Position numbers and translations under genes: made by a program. Under the pieces are notes generated by a model. That model saw only the letters and a program-made list of their open reading frames with translations, did not search any database and was not told where the DNA came from. DNA of 9,139 bases from Solirubrobacterales bacterium (lineage in GTDB: Bacteria > Actinomycetota > Thermoleophilia > Solirubrobacterales > Solirubrobacteraceae), in NCBI GenBank assembly GCA_025964075.1, contig JAOPZQ010000198.1, positions 1 through 9,139 of the forward strand, written 5' to 3'. Shown here piece by piece: positions 1 through 6,363 of this stretch (the stretch's first letter is position 1; the number at the start of each line of letters is the position of its first letter).

Positions 1-1
1 G

Positions 2-970
2 GAGCTCGACGGCATGCCGGTGACCTACGTCCCGTTCGTCGCGCCGCCCTACCCCCGGACGTACGAGCGCTGGGGCGCCTGGGCGGCGCCGACGCTCGGG
101 GTCGCGCTGCGCACGCTGCGACGGCGCTTCCCCTTCGACCTCGTCCACGCGCACTACGCCGTCCCGGCCGGCGACGCCGTCCGGCGCGCGCTGCCCGACG
201 TGCCGCTCGTCGTCTCCTCCCACGGGGGCGACGTGCTCGGCACCGCGCGCCGCAGCGACCGGGCGCGGGCGACGGTGGCGCGCGCGTTCGGCCACGCGCG
301 GCTCGTGCTGGCGAACTCGGCCGGGACCGAGCGCCGGTGCCGCGCCCTCGGCGCGCAGCGCACGCGCGTGGTCCACCTGGGGACGGACCTCGAGGGCACC
401 GCGGAGTCGGAGTGGAGCCCCGCTCCGATGCTCGTGACCGTCGCCCATCTCGTGCCGCGCAAGCGCCACGTCGACGTCGTGCGCGCGCTGTGGCTCCTGC
501 GCGAGCGCCATCCGGACGTCCGCTACGTGGTCGTCGGCGAAGGACCCGAGCGGGCGCGGATCGAGGCGCTCGCCGCCGAGCTCGGCGTCGGCGACCGCGT
601 CGAGCTGCGCGGCCAGCTGCCGCCGGAAGAGGCCCGGGCGGTCGCCCGCGCCGCCGCGGTCTTCGTCCTACCGAGCGTCGACGAGGCGTTCGGCGTCGCC
701 TACGTCGAGGCGATGGCCGGCGGCGTCCCCGCCGTGGGCTGCGTGGGCGAGGACGGCCCGGCCGAGATCGCCGGTGCGGGCGGAGGGATCCTGCTCGTGC
801 CGCCCGGCGACGTCGAGGCGCTGGCGGGCGAGGTCGGTCGCCTGCTCGAGGACGACGAGTGGCGGCGCGAGCTCGGCGCGGCGGCGCGAGCCAACGTCGC
901 CGAGAGCTTCACGTGGGAGCGCTGCGGCCGGGACACCGTCGCCGCCTACGAGGAGGCTCTGCGCGGGTGA
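2..970 (+). CDS. GT-B glycosyltransferase (GT4-like), 5' end outside window
   Basis: This is a cytoplasmic retaining GT-B glycosyltransferase that probably transfers a sugar from a nucleotide donor to a growing lipid-linked glycan. The frame is open from base 2 (ELDG precedes the first Met at base 14), and GT4 enzymes usually have about 60-70 more N-terminal residues with the first Rossmann strand, so the true start lies off the left edge. Visible N-domain parts are FDLVHAHYAVPAG and VVSSHGGDV, the usual acceptor-side strands. The C-domain has VPRKRHVDVVRAL, the VVGEGPER strand and LPPEEARAV. The EX7E donor-site motif is DEAFGVAYVEAM, with its glutamates encoded at 683-685 and 707-709, followed by GGVPAVG. 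The stop overlaps the next gene's GTG start by four bases (GTGA), which indicates translational coupling. The family is clear, but the sugar and acceptor cannot be told from sequence. Confidence 0.93.
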   Translation, partial: ELDGMPVTYVPFVAPPYPRTYERWGAWAAPTLGVALRTLRRRFPFDLVHAHYAVPAGDAVRRALPDVPLVVSSHGGDVLGTARRSDRARATVARAFGHARLVLANSAGTERRCRALGAQRTRVVHLGTDLEGTAESEWSPAPMLVTVAHLVPRKRHVDVVRALWLLRERHPDVRYVVVGEGPERARIEALAAELGVGDRVELRGQLPPEEARAVARAAAVFVLPSVDEAFGVAYVEAMAGGVPAVGCVGEDGPAEIAGAGGGILLVPPGDVEALAGEVGRLLEDDEWRRELGAAARANVAESFTWERCGRDTVAAYEEALRG

Positions 971-2073
971 AGCCGGTTCTCTTCGTGACCAACTACATGC
1001 CGCCGGCCCGGGCCGGCGCGTTCGCGGCGCTCGCCGAGCGCACGGACGTCGTCTTCGCCCTCTACGGCGGCCGCGTCCACCATGGGGGTCAAGTCTTTCT
1101 TTGCCCCACGTGTGGCCAAGAAAGACTTGACCCCGTCGTTGTGGGCGAGCGGGGCGTCTATGCGCTCGCGGCGTCCGGGCGCTTCCGGGCGGTCGTCGCC
1201 GGCACCGGGGGGCGAGTCGCTCTTCCCGCGGCGTATCTCGGGGCCCGCCGGGCCGGTGTGCCGTTCGTACTCTGGGCCTCGCTGTGGGCGCATCCGATCA
1301 GCCCGGCGCACGCCGTCTCCTGGCCGCTCCTGCGCCATCTGTACCGCGAGGCAGACGCCGTCGTCACCTACGGACCGCACGTCAGCGCCTACGTCCGGGC
1401 GCGGGGGGCGCGGCGCGTGTTCGTCGCGCCGCAGGCGGTGGACAACGAGTTCTGGCGCGGTCCGGTCGTCGACCTTCGCCGCCGAGCGCCGTTCCAAGTC
1501 GTGTTTACTGGTCGATCGGCTAGGGAAAAGGGCCTCACGGTGCTTGGGCGGGCCTGGCGTGCGTCGGGCCTCTGGGCGCCACATGCCGCGCTGGTCCTGG
1601 TCGGCGGAGGCCGCCCCCGGTCCCGGGCCTCCGCCGCCAGCGCGGCACCTCTTCGGAGCGGCGGGGCGCCGGCCGTGCATGCGGTCGGCGCCCTCCCCCC
1701 GCCCGAAGTCCGCAACTTCATGGGCTCATCGGACGTTTGCGTCATACCGTCGATTCCCACGTTGACGTTCCGCGAGCCTTGGGGACTTGTCGCCAATGAA
1801 GCCATGAACCAAGGACTTGCCGTCATCGCCACCGATGCCGTCGGCGCCGCCGCGGGCGGCCTGGTGCGCCACGAGCGCACGGGGCTGGTCGTGCCCGCGG
1901 GGGATCACGTCGCGCTGGCCGGCGCCATCCGGCGCCTCCACGACGATCCCGCTCTCCGCCACCGGCTCGGCGGCGCGGGGCGCGAAGCCGTTTCCGCTTA
2001 CACCCATGACGCGTGGGCAGACGGAGTTCTCGGGGCCTTGAATGCTGCCGAAGAAGGAGGAAGCTCTTGCTAG
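967..2073 (+). CDS. GT-B glycosyltransferase carrying an in-frame palindromic insertion
   Basis: This is a 368-residue glycosyltransferase of the GT4 type. The GTG start at 967 is chosen because it overlaps the upstream stop (GTGA) and begins with the typical first strand KPVLFVTNYMPPARAG. N-domain landmarks are VVAGTGGRVALPAAYLGARR, VPFVLWASLWAHP and DAVVTYGPHVSAYVRARGA. The C-domain starts near QVVFTGRSAREKGL and has VLVGGG, VCVIPS and an EX7E motif (E270 and E278 in REPWGLVANEAM), then GLVVPAGDHVALAGAI. About 17 residues (roughly 40-56, GQVFLCPTCGQERLDP plus one Gly) are encoded by the palindrome at 1085-1134 and look foreign to the fold. They fall in a loop after the second N-domain strand, so activity may survive. 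An Arg/Ala/Ser-rich stretch follows VLVGGG. Codons near 1490-1560 and 1725-1830 are richer in A+T than the rest. Substrate is unknown. Confidence 0.9.
   Translation: MKPVLFVTNYMPPARAGAFAALAERTDVVFALYGGRVHHGGQVFLCPTCGQERLDPVVVGERGVYALAASGRFRAVVAGTGGRVALPAAYLGARRAGVPFVLWASLWAHPISPAHAVSWPLLRHLYREADAVVTYGPHVSAYVRARGARRVFVAPQAVDNEFWRGPVVDLRRRAPFQVVFTGRSAREKGLTVLGRAWRASGLWAPHAALVLVGGGRPRSRASAASAAPLRSGGAPAVHAVGALPPPEVRNFMGSSDVCVIPSIPTLTFREPWGLVANEAMNQGLAVIATDAVGAAAGGLVRHERTGLVVPAGDHVALAGAIRRLHDDPALRHRLGGAGREAVSAYTHDAWADGVLGALNAAEEGGSSC
1085..1134. repeat. REP-like palindromic element inside a coding gene
   Basis: The left arm GGGGTCAAGTCTTTCTT (1085-1101) and right arm AAGAAAGACTTGACCCC (1118-1134) are perfect reverse complements, 17 of 17. 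The 16-base centre pairs partly and ends in CACGTG. Eight of the 17 bases in each arm are G or C, far below the surrounding gene. A single G flanks each side (1084 and 1135). Removing 51 bases would leave a continuous frame reading VHHVVVGER. It looks like a mobile palindromic repeat (REP/MITE-like). Calling it mobile is inference, because no other copy is in the window apart from the partly similar palindrome at 7692-7718. Confidence 0.8.
2056..2060 (+). promoter_or_regulatory. Candidate Shine-Dalgarno (GGAGG) for alternative TTG start at 2067
   Basis: AAGGAGG at 2054-2060 lies six bases before TTG 2067, which is in frame with the secreted anchored protein and overlaps the end of the upstream glycosyltransferase gene. 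Starting here would add a 15-residue polar extension before the GTG 2112 start. The motif may be incidental, since it lies inside codons for the glycosyltransferase tail. Confidence 0.35.
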
Positions 2074-2095
2074 CCTGCCGAATCGGAGGTCGAGG

Positions 2096-2100
2096 GGAGG
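2096..2100 (+). promoter_or_regulatory. Candidate Shine-Dalgarno (GGAGG) for GTG start at 2112
   Basis: The purine tract GAGGGGAGGGGG at 2092-2103 contains GGAGG eleven bases before GTG 2112. It is too far from ATG 2127 (26 bases), and this is the reason for preferring GTG 2112. Confidence 0.45.
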
Positions 2101-2111
2101 GGGCAGGACAC

Positions 2112-2714
2112 GTGCCCTCATCGACCATGCGCACGCTAACCGCACTCGCCGCCGCCTGCCTCTGCCTGCTGGCGGCCTTCGCACCGACCGCCGCTGACGC
2201 GAGCGTGTCGCAGATCCTGCGCGACTGCTCGCTGCACGGACACCTGACCCGCCACTACTCGCAGGCGGACTACCGGAACGCGCTCGCCGCGCTCCAGGGG
2301 GATCTGTCCGAGTACTCCGATTGCCAGGCGGCGATCAAGGCGGCCCAGGCGGCCGACGCGCGTCAGAGCGCCACCAAGCACCAGCAGCACGGCGGGAGTC
2401 ACGGCGCGAGCACCGGCGGGACGACCGGCGGCGGCTCGACCGGCGCGGGCGGCACCAAGGCGGCCGCGGCGACGCGCAACCCGACGGCGGCCGACCAGAG
2501 TGCGATCCACCGCGCGGCCCACCAGTCGGGCTCGGTCGCGCTCCCCGGTGGAGGCACGATCTCCCCCACCACGTCGAGCGCCGCAGCCGGCTCGGGCCTG
2601 CATGCCATGCCGGTTCCGCTGCGCGTCGTGCTGATCCTGCTCGCCGCAGGCGCCCTCACCGGGGCGGGCCTGGGCCTGCGACGACGTGTCATCGATCGCC
2701 GCTCCGACTTCTAG
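2112..2714 (+). CDS. Secreted small protein with Gly/Ser/Thr linker and C-terminal membrane anchor, function unknown
   Basis: About 200 residues, in four parts. The N-terminal signal peptide is MRTLTALAAACLCLLAAFAP then TAADA. A compact segment follows, SVSQILRDCSLHGHLTRHYS to YSDCQAAIKAAQ, with two cysteines that could form a disulfide and a helix-like pattern. A low-complexity Gly/Ser/Thr/Ala/His linker then spans roughly residues 95-165, and a C-terminal hydrophobic helix (VPLRVVLILLAAGALTGAGL) is followed by Arg-rich LRRRVIDRR, giving a type I anchor with the Cys domain outside. Three starts share the frame: TTG 2067 (six bases after AAGGAGG), GTG 2112 (eleven after GGAGG) and ATG 2127 (textbook signal peptide, no nearby ribosome site). 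I chose GTG 2112 as the compromise between ribosome site and signal peptide. It precedes the ligase-like gene with a 29-base overlap. I do not recognise a named family, so its role in the glycan pathway is inferred only from position. Confidence 0.8.
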   Translation: MPSSTMRTLTALAAACLCLLAAFAPTAADASVSQILRDCSLHGHLTRHYSQADYRNALAALQGDLSEYSDCQAAIKAAQAADARQSATKHQQHGGSHGASTGGTTGGGSTGAGGTKAAAATRNPTAADQSAIHRAAHQSGSVALPGGGTISPTTSSAAAGSGLHAMPVPLRVVLILLAAGALTGAGLGLRRRVIDRRSDF

Positions 2715-4734
2715 GCCGGACGCCCCCCGGCGGCGCCTCGGCGCACTCCCGGCGTCGCTCCCGGCCGTCTGGTCGGGGCCGGCGCTGGGCGCGGCCGTGG
2801 GCGCCGCGCTGGCCGCCGTCGCGTTCACCGCGCAGAGCGGGCAGACGGTCGACCAGGCCACGTGGCCGGAGATCGCGACCGTCATCGTCGGGGCCGCCGT
2901 CGCGGCGCTGGCGGTCGTGCGCGGGGGCGGGGCACGCCGCGCCTGGGGCGTCTGGTCGCTCGCGGCGCTGGCGGCGTTCGCCGCGCTGACCGCCGTCTCG
3001 ATCTCCTGGGCGGTCCAGCCCGACGCCGCGTGGCGGGACACCAGCCTCACGCTCGCCTACCTCGCCGCCTTCGGCGGCGGCCTCGCGCTCGTCCGGCTCG
3101 TGCCGGGCCGCTGGGAGACGCTGCTCTCCGGCGTCCTGCTCGCGGCGCTCGCCGTCGGCGGCTACGCCGTGCTCACGAAGGTCGTCCCCGAGTCGCTCGC
3201 CGCGGACGAGATCGCCTCGCGCCTGCGCGCGCCGTTCGGCTACTGGAACGCCACCGGGCTGATGGCGGGCCTGGGCATCCCGGCGTGCCTGTGGCTGGGG
3301 ACCCGCCGCCACGGTCATCAGGCGTTGACCGCGCTCGCCTACCCGGCGCTGACACTGCTGCTCGTCGCCGTGCTCCTGTCGTACTCCCGCGGGGCGCTGG
3401 TGGCCGTCGTCTTCGGCGGGGCGTTCTGGTTCGCCACCGTCGACCGGCGCCTCCGCGGCGCCGCCGTCCTCCTCGTCTCGGGTGCCGGGGCCGCCCTCGT
3501 CTCGCTCTGGGCGTTCTCGCGCGACGCGCTGACGCAGACCCAGGTCGACGTGGGCGCCCGGGCCCACGAGGGCCATCGGCTCGGCGTCCTGCTCGTGGTC
3601 GTCCTCGTGCTGATGCTCGCGGCCGGGCTCGCGGTCTCGTTCTGGGCCGAGCAGCGTCCGCTCGCCGGCCTCTGGCGCCGCCGCGTGGCGCTCGCGCTGA
3701 TCGTCCTCACCGCGCTCGTGCCCGTCGCGGCGCTCGGCGCGGTGCAGAGCTCGAACGGCGGCATCTCCGGGCAGTGGCACCGTCTCACGGACGTCCACTC
3801 GACGCAGCCGCCGAACTCGCCCTCCCGGCTCACCGCGCTCGGCAGCGTCCGCGCCCGCTACTTCCACGAGGCGCTGCAGGTCTTCGGCAGCCAGAAGTGG
3901 CACGGCGTCGGAGCCGACGGCTTCGGCCTCGCCCGCAAGCACTACTCGATCGACGCGCTGTCGGTCCAGCACGCGCACTCGTTCGTGTTCCAGACGCTCG
4001 CGGACTTCGGGCTGATCGGACTGGCGCTGACCCTCGCGCTGCTCGCCGCGTGGCTGACCGCCGCGGCGCGGCCGCTCGGGCTGCGACACCGCCACCGGGC
4101 GGCGACCCCCGAGCGCGCCGGGATGCTCACGCTCGGCGCGACCGTCCTCGTGTTCGGCGTCAGCTCGATGATCGACTGGACCTGGTTCATCCCCGGCACC
4201 GCCGTGCTCGCCCTCGTGTGCGCGGGCTGGCTGGCCGGCCGCGGGCCGCTGTCCGAAGCCCTGTCCGGCGCCCGCTGGCGCCCCGACCCGCTGCGGATCG
4301 GCGCGGCCTGCGCGATCGGCGCATGCGCTCTCGTCGTCGGATACACCATCCTGCAGCCCTTGCGTTCCGTACACAGCGACAACGCCGCGCTCGCCGCGCT
4401 CGACCGCGGCGACATCCCCGCCGCCCAGGCCGCGGCCCTGCGCGCCCACGACCAGGACCGCCTGGCGGTCGATCCGCTCTTCAACCTCGCGCTCGTCGCC
4501 GAGGCGGGCAACCGGCCCGCGGCGGCGAGCGCGGCGCTCGAGCAGGCGGTGCGGCTGCAGCCGCGCAACCCCGACACGTGGTCGCACCTCGGCGAGCACC
4601 TCCTGAACGACCTCGGGAACGCCAAGGCGGCGGTCGGCCCCCTCGGCGCCGCGGTCTACCTCGACCCGAACGGCCTCAGCGGGCAGCGCCAGGCCGAGTT
4701 CGTCCAGGCGCGGCAGGCGGCCGGGCAGCCGTGA
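2686..4734 (+). CDS. O-antigen ligase / Wzy-like polytopic membrane protein with C-terminal TPR region
   Basis: A 682-residue integral membrane protein of the O-antigen ligase/polymerase superfamily (Wzy_C type). About 14-15 hydrophobic helices lie between residues 28 and 560. Family landmarks are FGYWNATGLMAGLGIP (about 183-198), SYSRGALVAVV (S232, R235), a large external loop at about 354-430 with HGVGADGFGLARKHYS (from H406) and HAHSFVFQTLADFGLIGL (H429, H431). These match the loop arginine and histidine features expected of enzymes that move glycan from undecaprenyl carriers. Residues from about 566 onward (DNAALAALDRGDIPAAQAAA, NLALVAEAGNRPAAASAALEQAV, DTWSHLGEHL) form two to three TPR-like repeats. 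The GTG start at 2686 has no clear ribosome site and overlaps the previous gene by 29 bases, so coupling is likely. In an organism without classical LPS it more likely polymerises a surface polysaccharide or ligates glycan to another acceptor; that is inference. Confidence 0.9.
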   Translation: MSSIAAPTSRPDAPRRRLGALPASLPAVWSGPALGAAVGAALAAVAFTAQSGQTVDQATWPEIATVIVGAAVAALAVVRGGGARRAWGVWSLAALAAFAALTAVSISWAVQPDAAWRDTSLTLAYLAAFGGGLALVRLVPGRWETLLSGVLLAALAVGGYAVLTKVVPESLAADEIASRLRAPFGYWNATGLMAGLGIPACLWLGTRRHGHQALTALAYPALTLLLVAVLLSYSRGALVAVVFGGAFWFATVDRRLRGAAVLLVSGAGAALVSLWAFSRDALTQTQVDVGARAHEGHRLGVLLVVVLVLMLAAGLAVSFWAEQRPLAGLWRRRVALALIVLTALVPVAALGAVQSSNGGISGQWHRLTDVHSTQPPNSPSRLTALGSVRARYFHEALQVFGSQKWHGVGADGFGLARKHYSIDALSVQHAHSFVFQTLADFGLIGLALTLALLAAWLTAAARPLGLRHRHRAATPERAGMLTLGATVLVFGVSSMIDWTWFIPGTAVLALVCAGWLAGRGPLSEALSGARWRPDPLRIGAACAIGACALVVGYTILQPLRSVHSDNAALAALDRGDIPAAQAAALRAHDQDRLAVDPLFNLALVAEAGNRPAAASAALEQAVRLQPRNPDTWSHLGEHLLNDLGNAKAAVGPLGAAVYLDPNGLSGQRQAEFVQARQAAGQP

Positions 4735-6353
4735 GGCGCATCGCGCTGATCGTGGCCGCCGCGGCGGCCCTGCTCGCCCCCGGCGCAGCCCGTGCCGCCT
4801 ACGATCAGGAGTCGATGCTGCAGGACGACAACCTGCTGCTCTACAGCTCGCCGGCCACGGTCGGCGCGACGCTCGACACGCTGAAGGCGCTCGGGGTCGA
4901 CCGCGTGCGGCTGACCGTCAAGTGGTCGGTGATCGCCCCGCAGCCGAACGCGACGCAGCGGCCCGGCTTCGACGCGAACGACCCGGCCGCCTACCCCGCC
5001 GGCGTGTGGGACCGCTACGACACGGTCGTCCGCGCCGCCCAGGACCGCGGCATCGGCGTCGACTTCAACCTCACGGCGCCGGCGCCGGACTGGGCGACCA
5101 CGAACGCGCCGAAGCCGACCGAGCGCAACATCTTCAACCCGTCGCCGGCCGAGTTCCAGGCCTTCGTGCACGCGGTGGGCACCCGCTACAGCGGCACCTA
5201 CACGCCGACCACGACGACGACCTCGGGCGGCGGGGGCGGCATCGGCGGCCTGCTCGGCGGGGGCCGGAGCACCACGACGACGACACCGGCCGCCGGGGGC
5301 CCGCTCCCCCGCGTCTCGTACTGGTCGGTGTGGAACGAGCCCAACCAGCCCGGCTGGCTGATGCCCCAGTCCGCGCAGACGAACGGCAAGTGGGTCGACG
5401 AGGCGCCGCGCCTCTACCGCGACCTCCTCGACGCCGCGTTCGCGTCGCTCTTCGCCACCGGTCATGGGCAGGACACGATCCTGATCGGCGAGACCGCGCC
5501 GCAGGGCTCGGCCGACCCCGGCCTCGCGCTCGGGATCTTCCCGCTGAAGTTCCTCCGCGAGCTCTACTGCGTGGACAAGAAGCTGCACCCGCTGCGGGGC
5601 AAGCTCGCCGCCGCGCTCGGCTGCCCGACCGGCGGCACCGCGAAGGCGTTCGCCGACGCCCATCCCGACCTGTTCGCCGCGACCGGCCTCGCCCACCACC
5701 CCTACTCGCTGTTCTTCCCGCCGGACTTCAAGGCGCTCGACCCCGACAGCGTCGGCGTCGCGGACCTGTCGGTCCTCGAGCGCACGCTGGACAAGATCTT
5801 CCGCGCGTACGGGCAGTCACGGAGGCTGCCGATCTACCTGACCGAGTACGGCTACCAGACGAAGCCGCCCGACCCCACGGGCGTCAGCACGCGCAAGCAG
5901 CAGTCCTACCTGAACCAGGCCGACTTCATGACCTTCCAGGATCCGCGCGTCAAGGCGCTCAGCCAGTTCCAGCTGCAGGACGACCTGCCCAACCAGAACG
6001 TCGCCAGGAACTCCCGGTTCTACTGGAGCACGTTCCAGAGCGGGCTCGAGTACCACGGGGGAAAGCACAAGGCGTCGTTCGCCGCCTACCGCCTGCCCAT
6101 CTGGCTCCCCCGCACCCGCGGCAGCGTCCTGCGCGTGTGGGGCCTGGTGCGCCCGGCGGCGAACGGGGCGCGCCAGACGGTGCAGATCGCCTACCGGCCC
6201 GCGCACGGCCGCTCGTGGCGAACTCTTCGCACGTTGAAGGTGAGCTCGCCCCGCGGCTCGTTCCTCACGCGGGTGAACGTGCCGCGCGGCCGCGGTCTCG
6301 TGCGGATCGGGTGGAACGGGACGAATTCGCGCGCGGTGGCCGTAAGCCGTTAG
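4731..6353 (+). CDS. Secreted clan GH-A glycoside-hydrolase-like protein with C-terminal beta domain
   Basis: A 540-residue exported protein. The GTG start overlaps the previous stop by four bases (GTGA) and gives the signal peptide MRRIALIVAAAAALLAPG then AARA, cleaved near residue 22. The body resembles a (beta/alpha)8 barrel of the GH39/GH5 kind. VDRVRLTVKWSVIAP and GIGVDFNLTAPAPDWA are early strands. SYWSVWNEPNQPGW carries the likely acid/base E203 in an NEP motif, and PIYLTEYGYQT carries the likely nucleophile E372. HHPYS and FQLQDD are other barrel-edge segments. C280 and C298 may form a disulfide. A Thr/Gly-rich insertion at about 156-191 sits directly before the NEP strand. Residues from about 463 form a probable beta-sandwich ending in AVAVSR. 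In a polysaccharide operon it may trim, edit or release the exported glycan. Both catalytic glutamates are present, but activity and substrate are not shown. Confidence 0.87.
   Translation: MRRIALIVAAAAALLAPGAARAAYDQESMLQDDNLLLYSSPATVGATLDTLKALGVDRVRLTVKWSVIAPQPNATQRPGFDANDPAAYPAGVWDRYDTVVRAAQDRGIGVDFNLTAPAPDWATTNAPKPTERNIFNPSPAEFQAFVHAVGTRYSGTYTPTTTTTSGGGGGIGGLLGGGRSTTTTTPAAGGPLPRVSYWSVWNEPNQPGWLMPQSAQTNGKWVDEAPRLYRDLLDAAFASLFATGHGQDTILIGETAPQGSADPGLALGIFPLKFLRELYCVDKKLHPLRGKLAAALGCPTGGTAKAFADAHPDLFAATGLAHHPYSLFFPPDFKALDPDSVGVADLSVLERTLDKIFRAYGQSRRLPIYLTEYGYQTKPPDPTGVSTRKQQSYLNQADFMTFQDPRVKALSQFQLQDDLPNQNVARNSRFYWSTFQSGLEYHGGKHKASFAAYRLPIWLPRTRGSVLRVWGLVRPAANGARQTVQIAYRPAHGRSWRTLRTLKVSSPRGSFLTRVNVPRGRGLVRIGWNGTNSRAVAVSR
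5208..5284 (+). repeat. Thr-codon direct repeats flanking a Gly-rich tract
   Basis: Two identical 14-base copies of ACCACGACGACGAC (5208-5221 and 5271-5284) flank a G+C-rich stretch encoding Gly/Leu. They encode the mirrored protein pattern TTTTTSGGGGG to GGGRSTTTTT within the hydrolase-like protein. This looks like low-complexity expansion, prone to slippage or recombination between the copies. Confidence 0.75.
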
Positions 6354-6356
6354 TGT
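6351..6356 (+). promoter_or_regulatory. Possible -10 element (TAGTGT) for a leaderless transcript
   Basis: TAGTGT fits the actinobacterial TANNNT -10 pattern. It overlaps the stop of the hydrolase-like gene and ends seven bases before ATG 6364, the spacing expected if transcription begins at the start codon. No convincing -35 is visible, and no ribosome site precedes ATG 6364, which supports leaderless translation. Confidence 0.35.
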
Positions 6357-6363
6357 CGGCGCC

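Noticed and set aside
337..966. Long in-frame upstream extension of the second glycosyltransferase gene
   Set aside because: It overlaps the first glycosyltransferase in another frame, and its translation is Arg/Ala/Gly repeats typical of a shifted GC-rich frame. The fold begins at GTG 967.
1103..1116. CPTC in the inserted peptide as a zinc-binding site
   Set aside because: Only one CxxC pair is present and it is encoded by the palindrome's centre, so a designed metal site is unlikely.
2689..4599. 636-codon minus-strand open frame opposite the ligase-like gene
   Set aside because: It is low-complexity Arg/Glu/Gly/Ala translation with no domain and lies antisense to a convincing membrane protein. 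This is a usual artefact of high GC.
2862..4730. Upstream open extension of the hydrolase-like gene
   Set aside because: The translation is Arg-rich shadow sequence over the ligase-like gene. The signal peptide begins at GTG 4731, with GTGA coupling to the previous gene.
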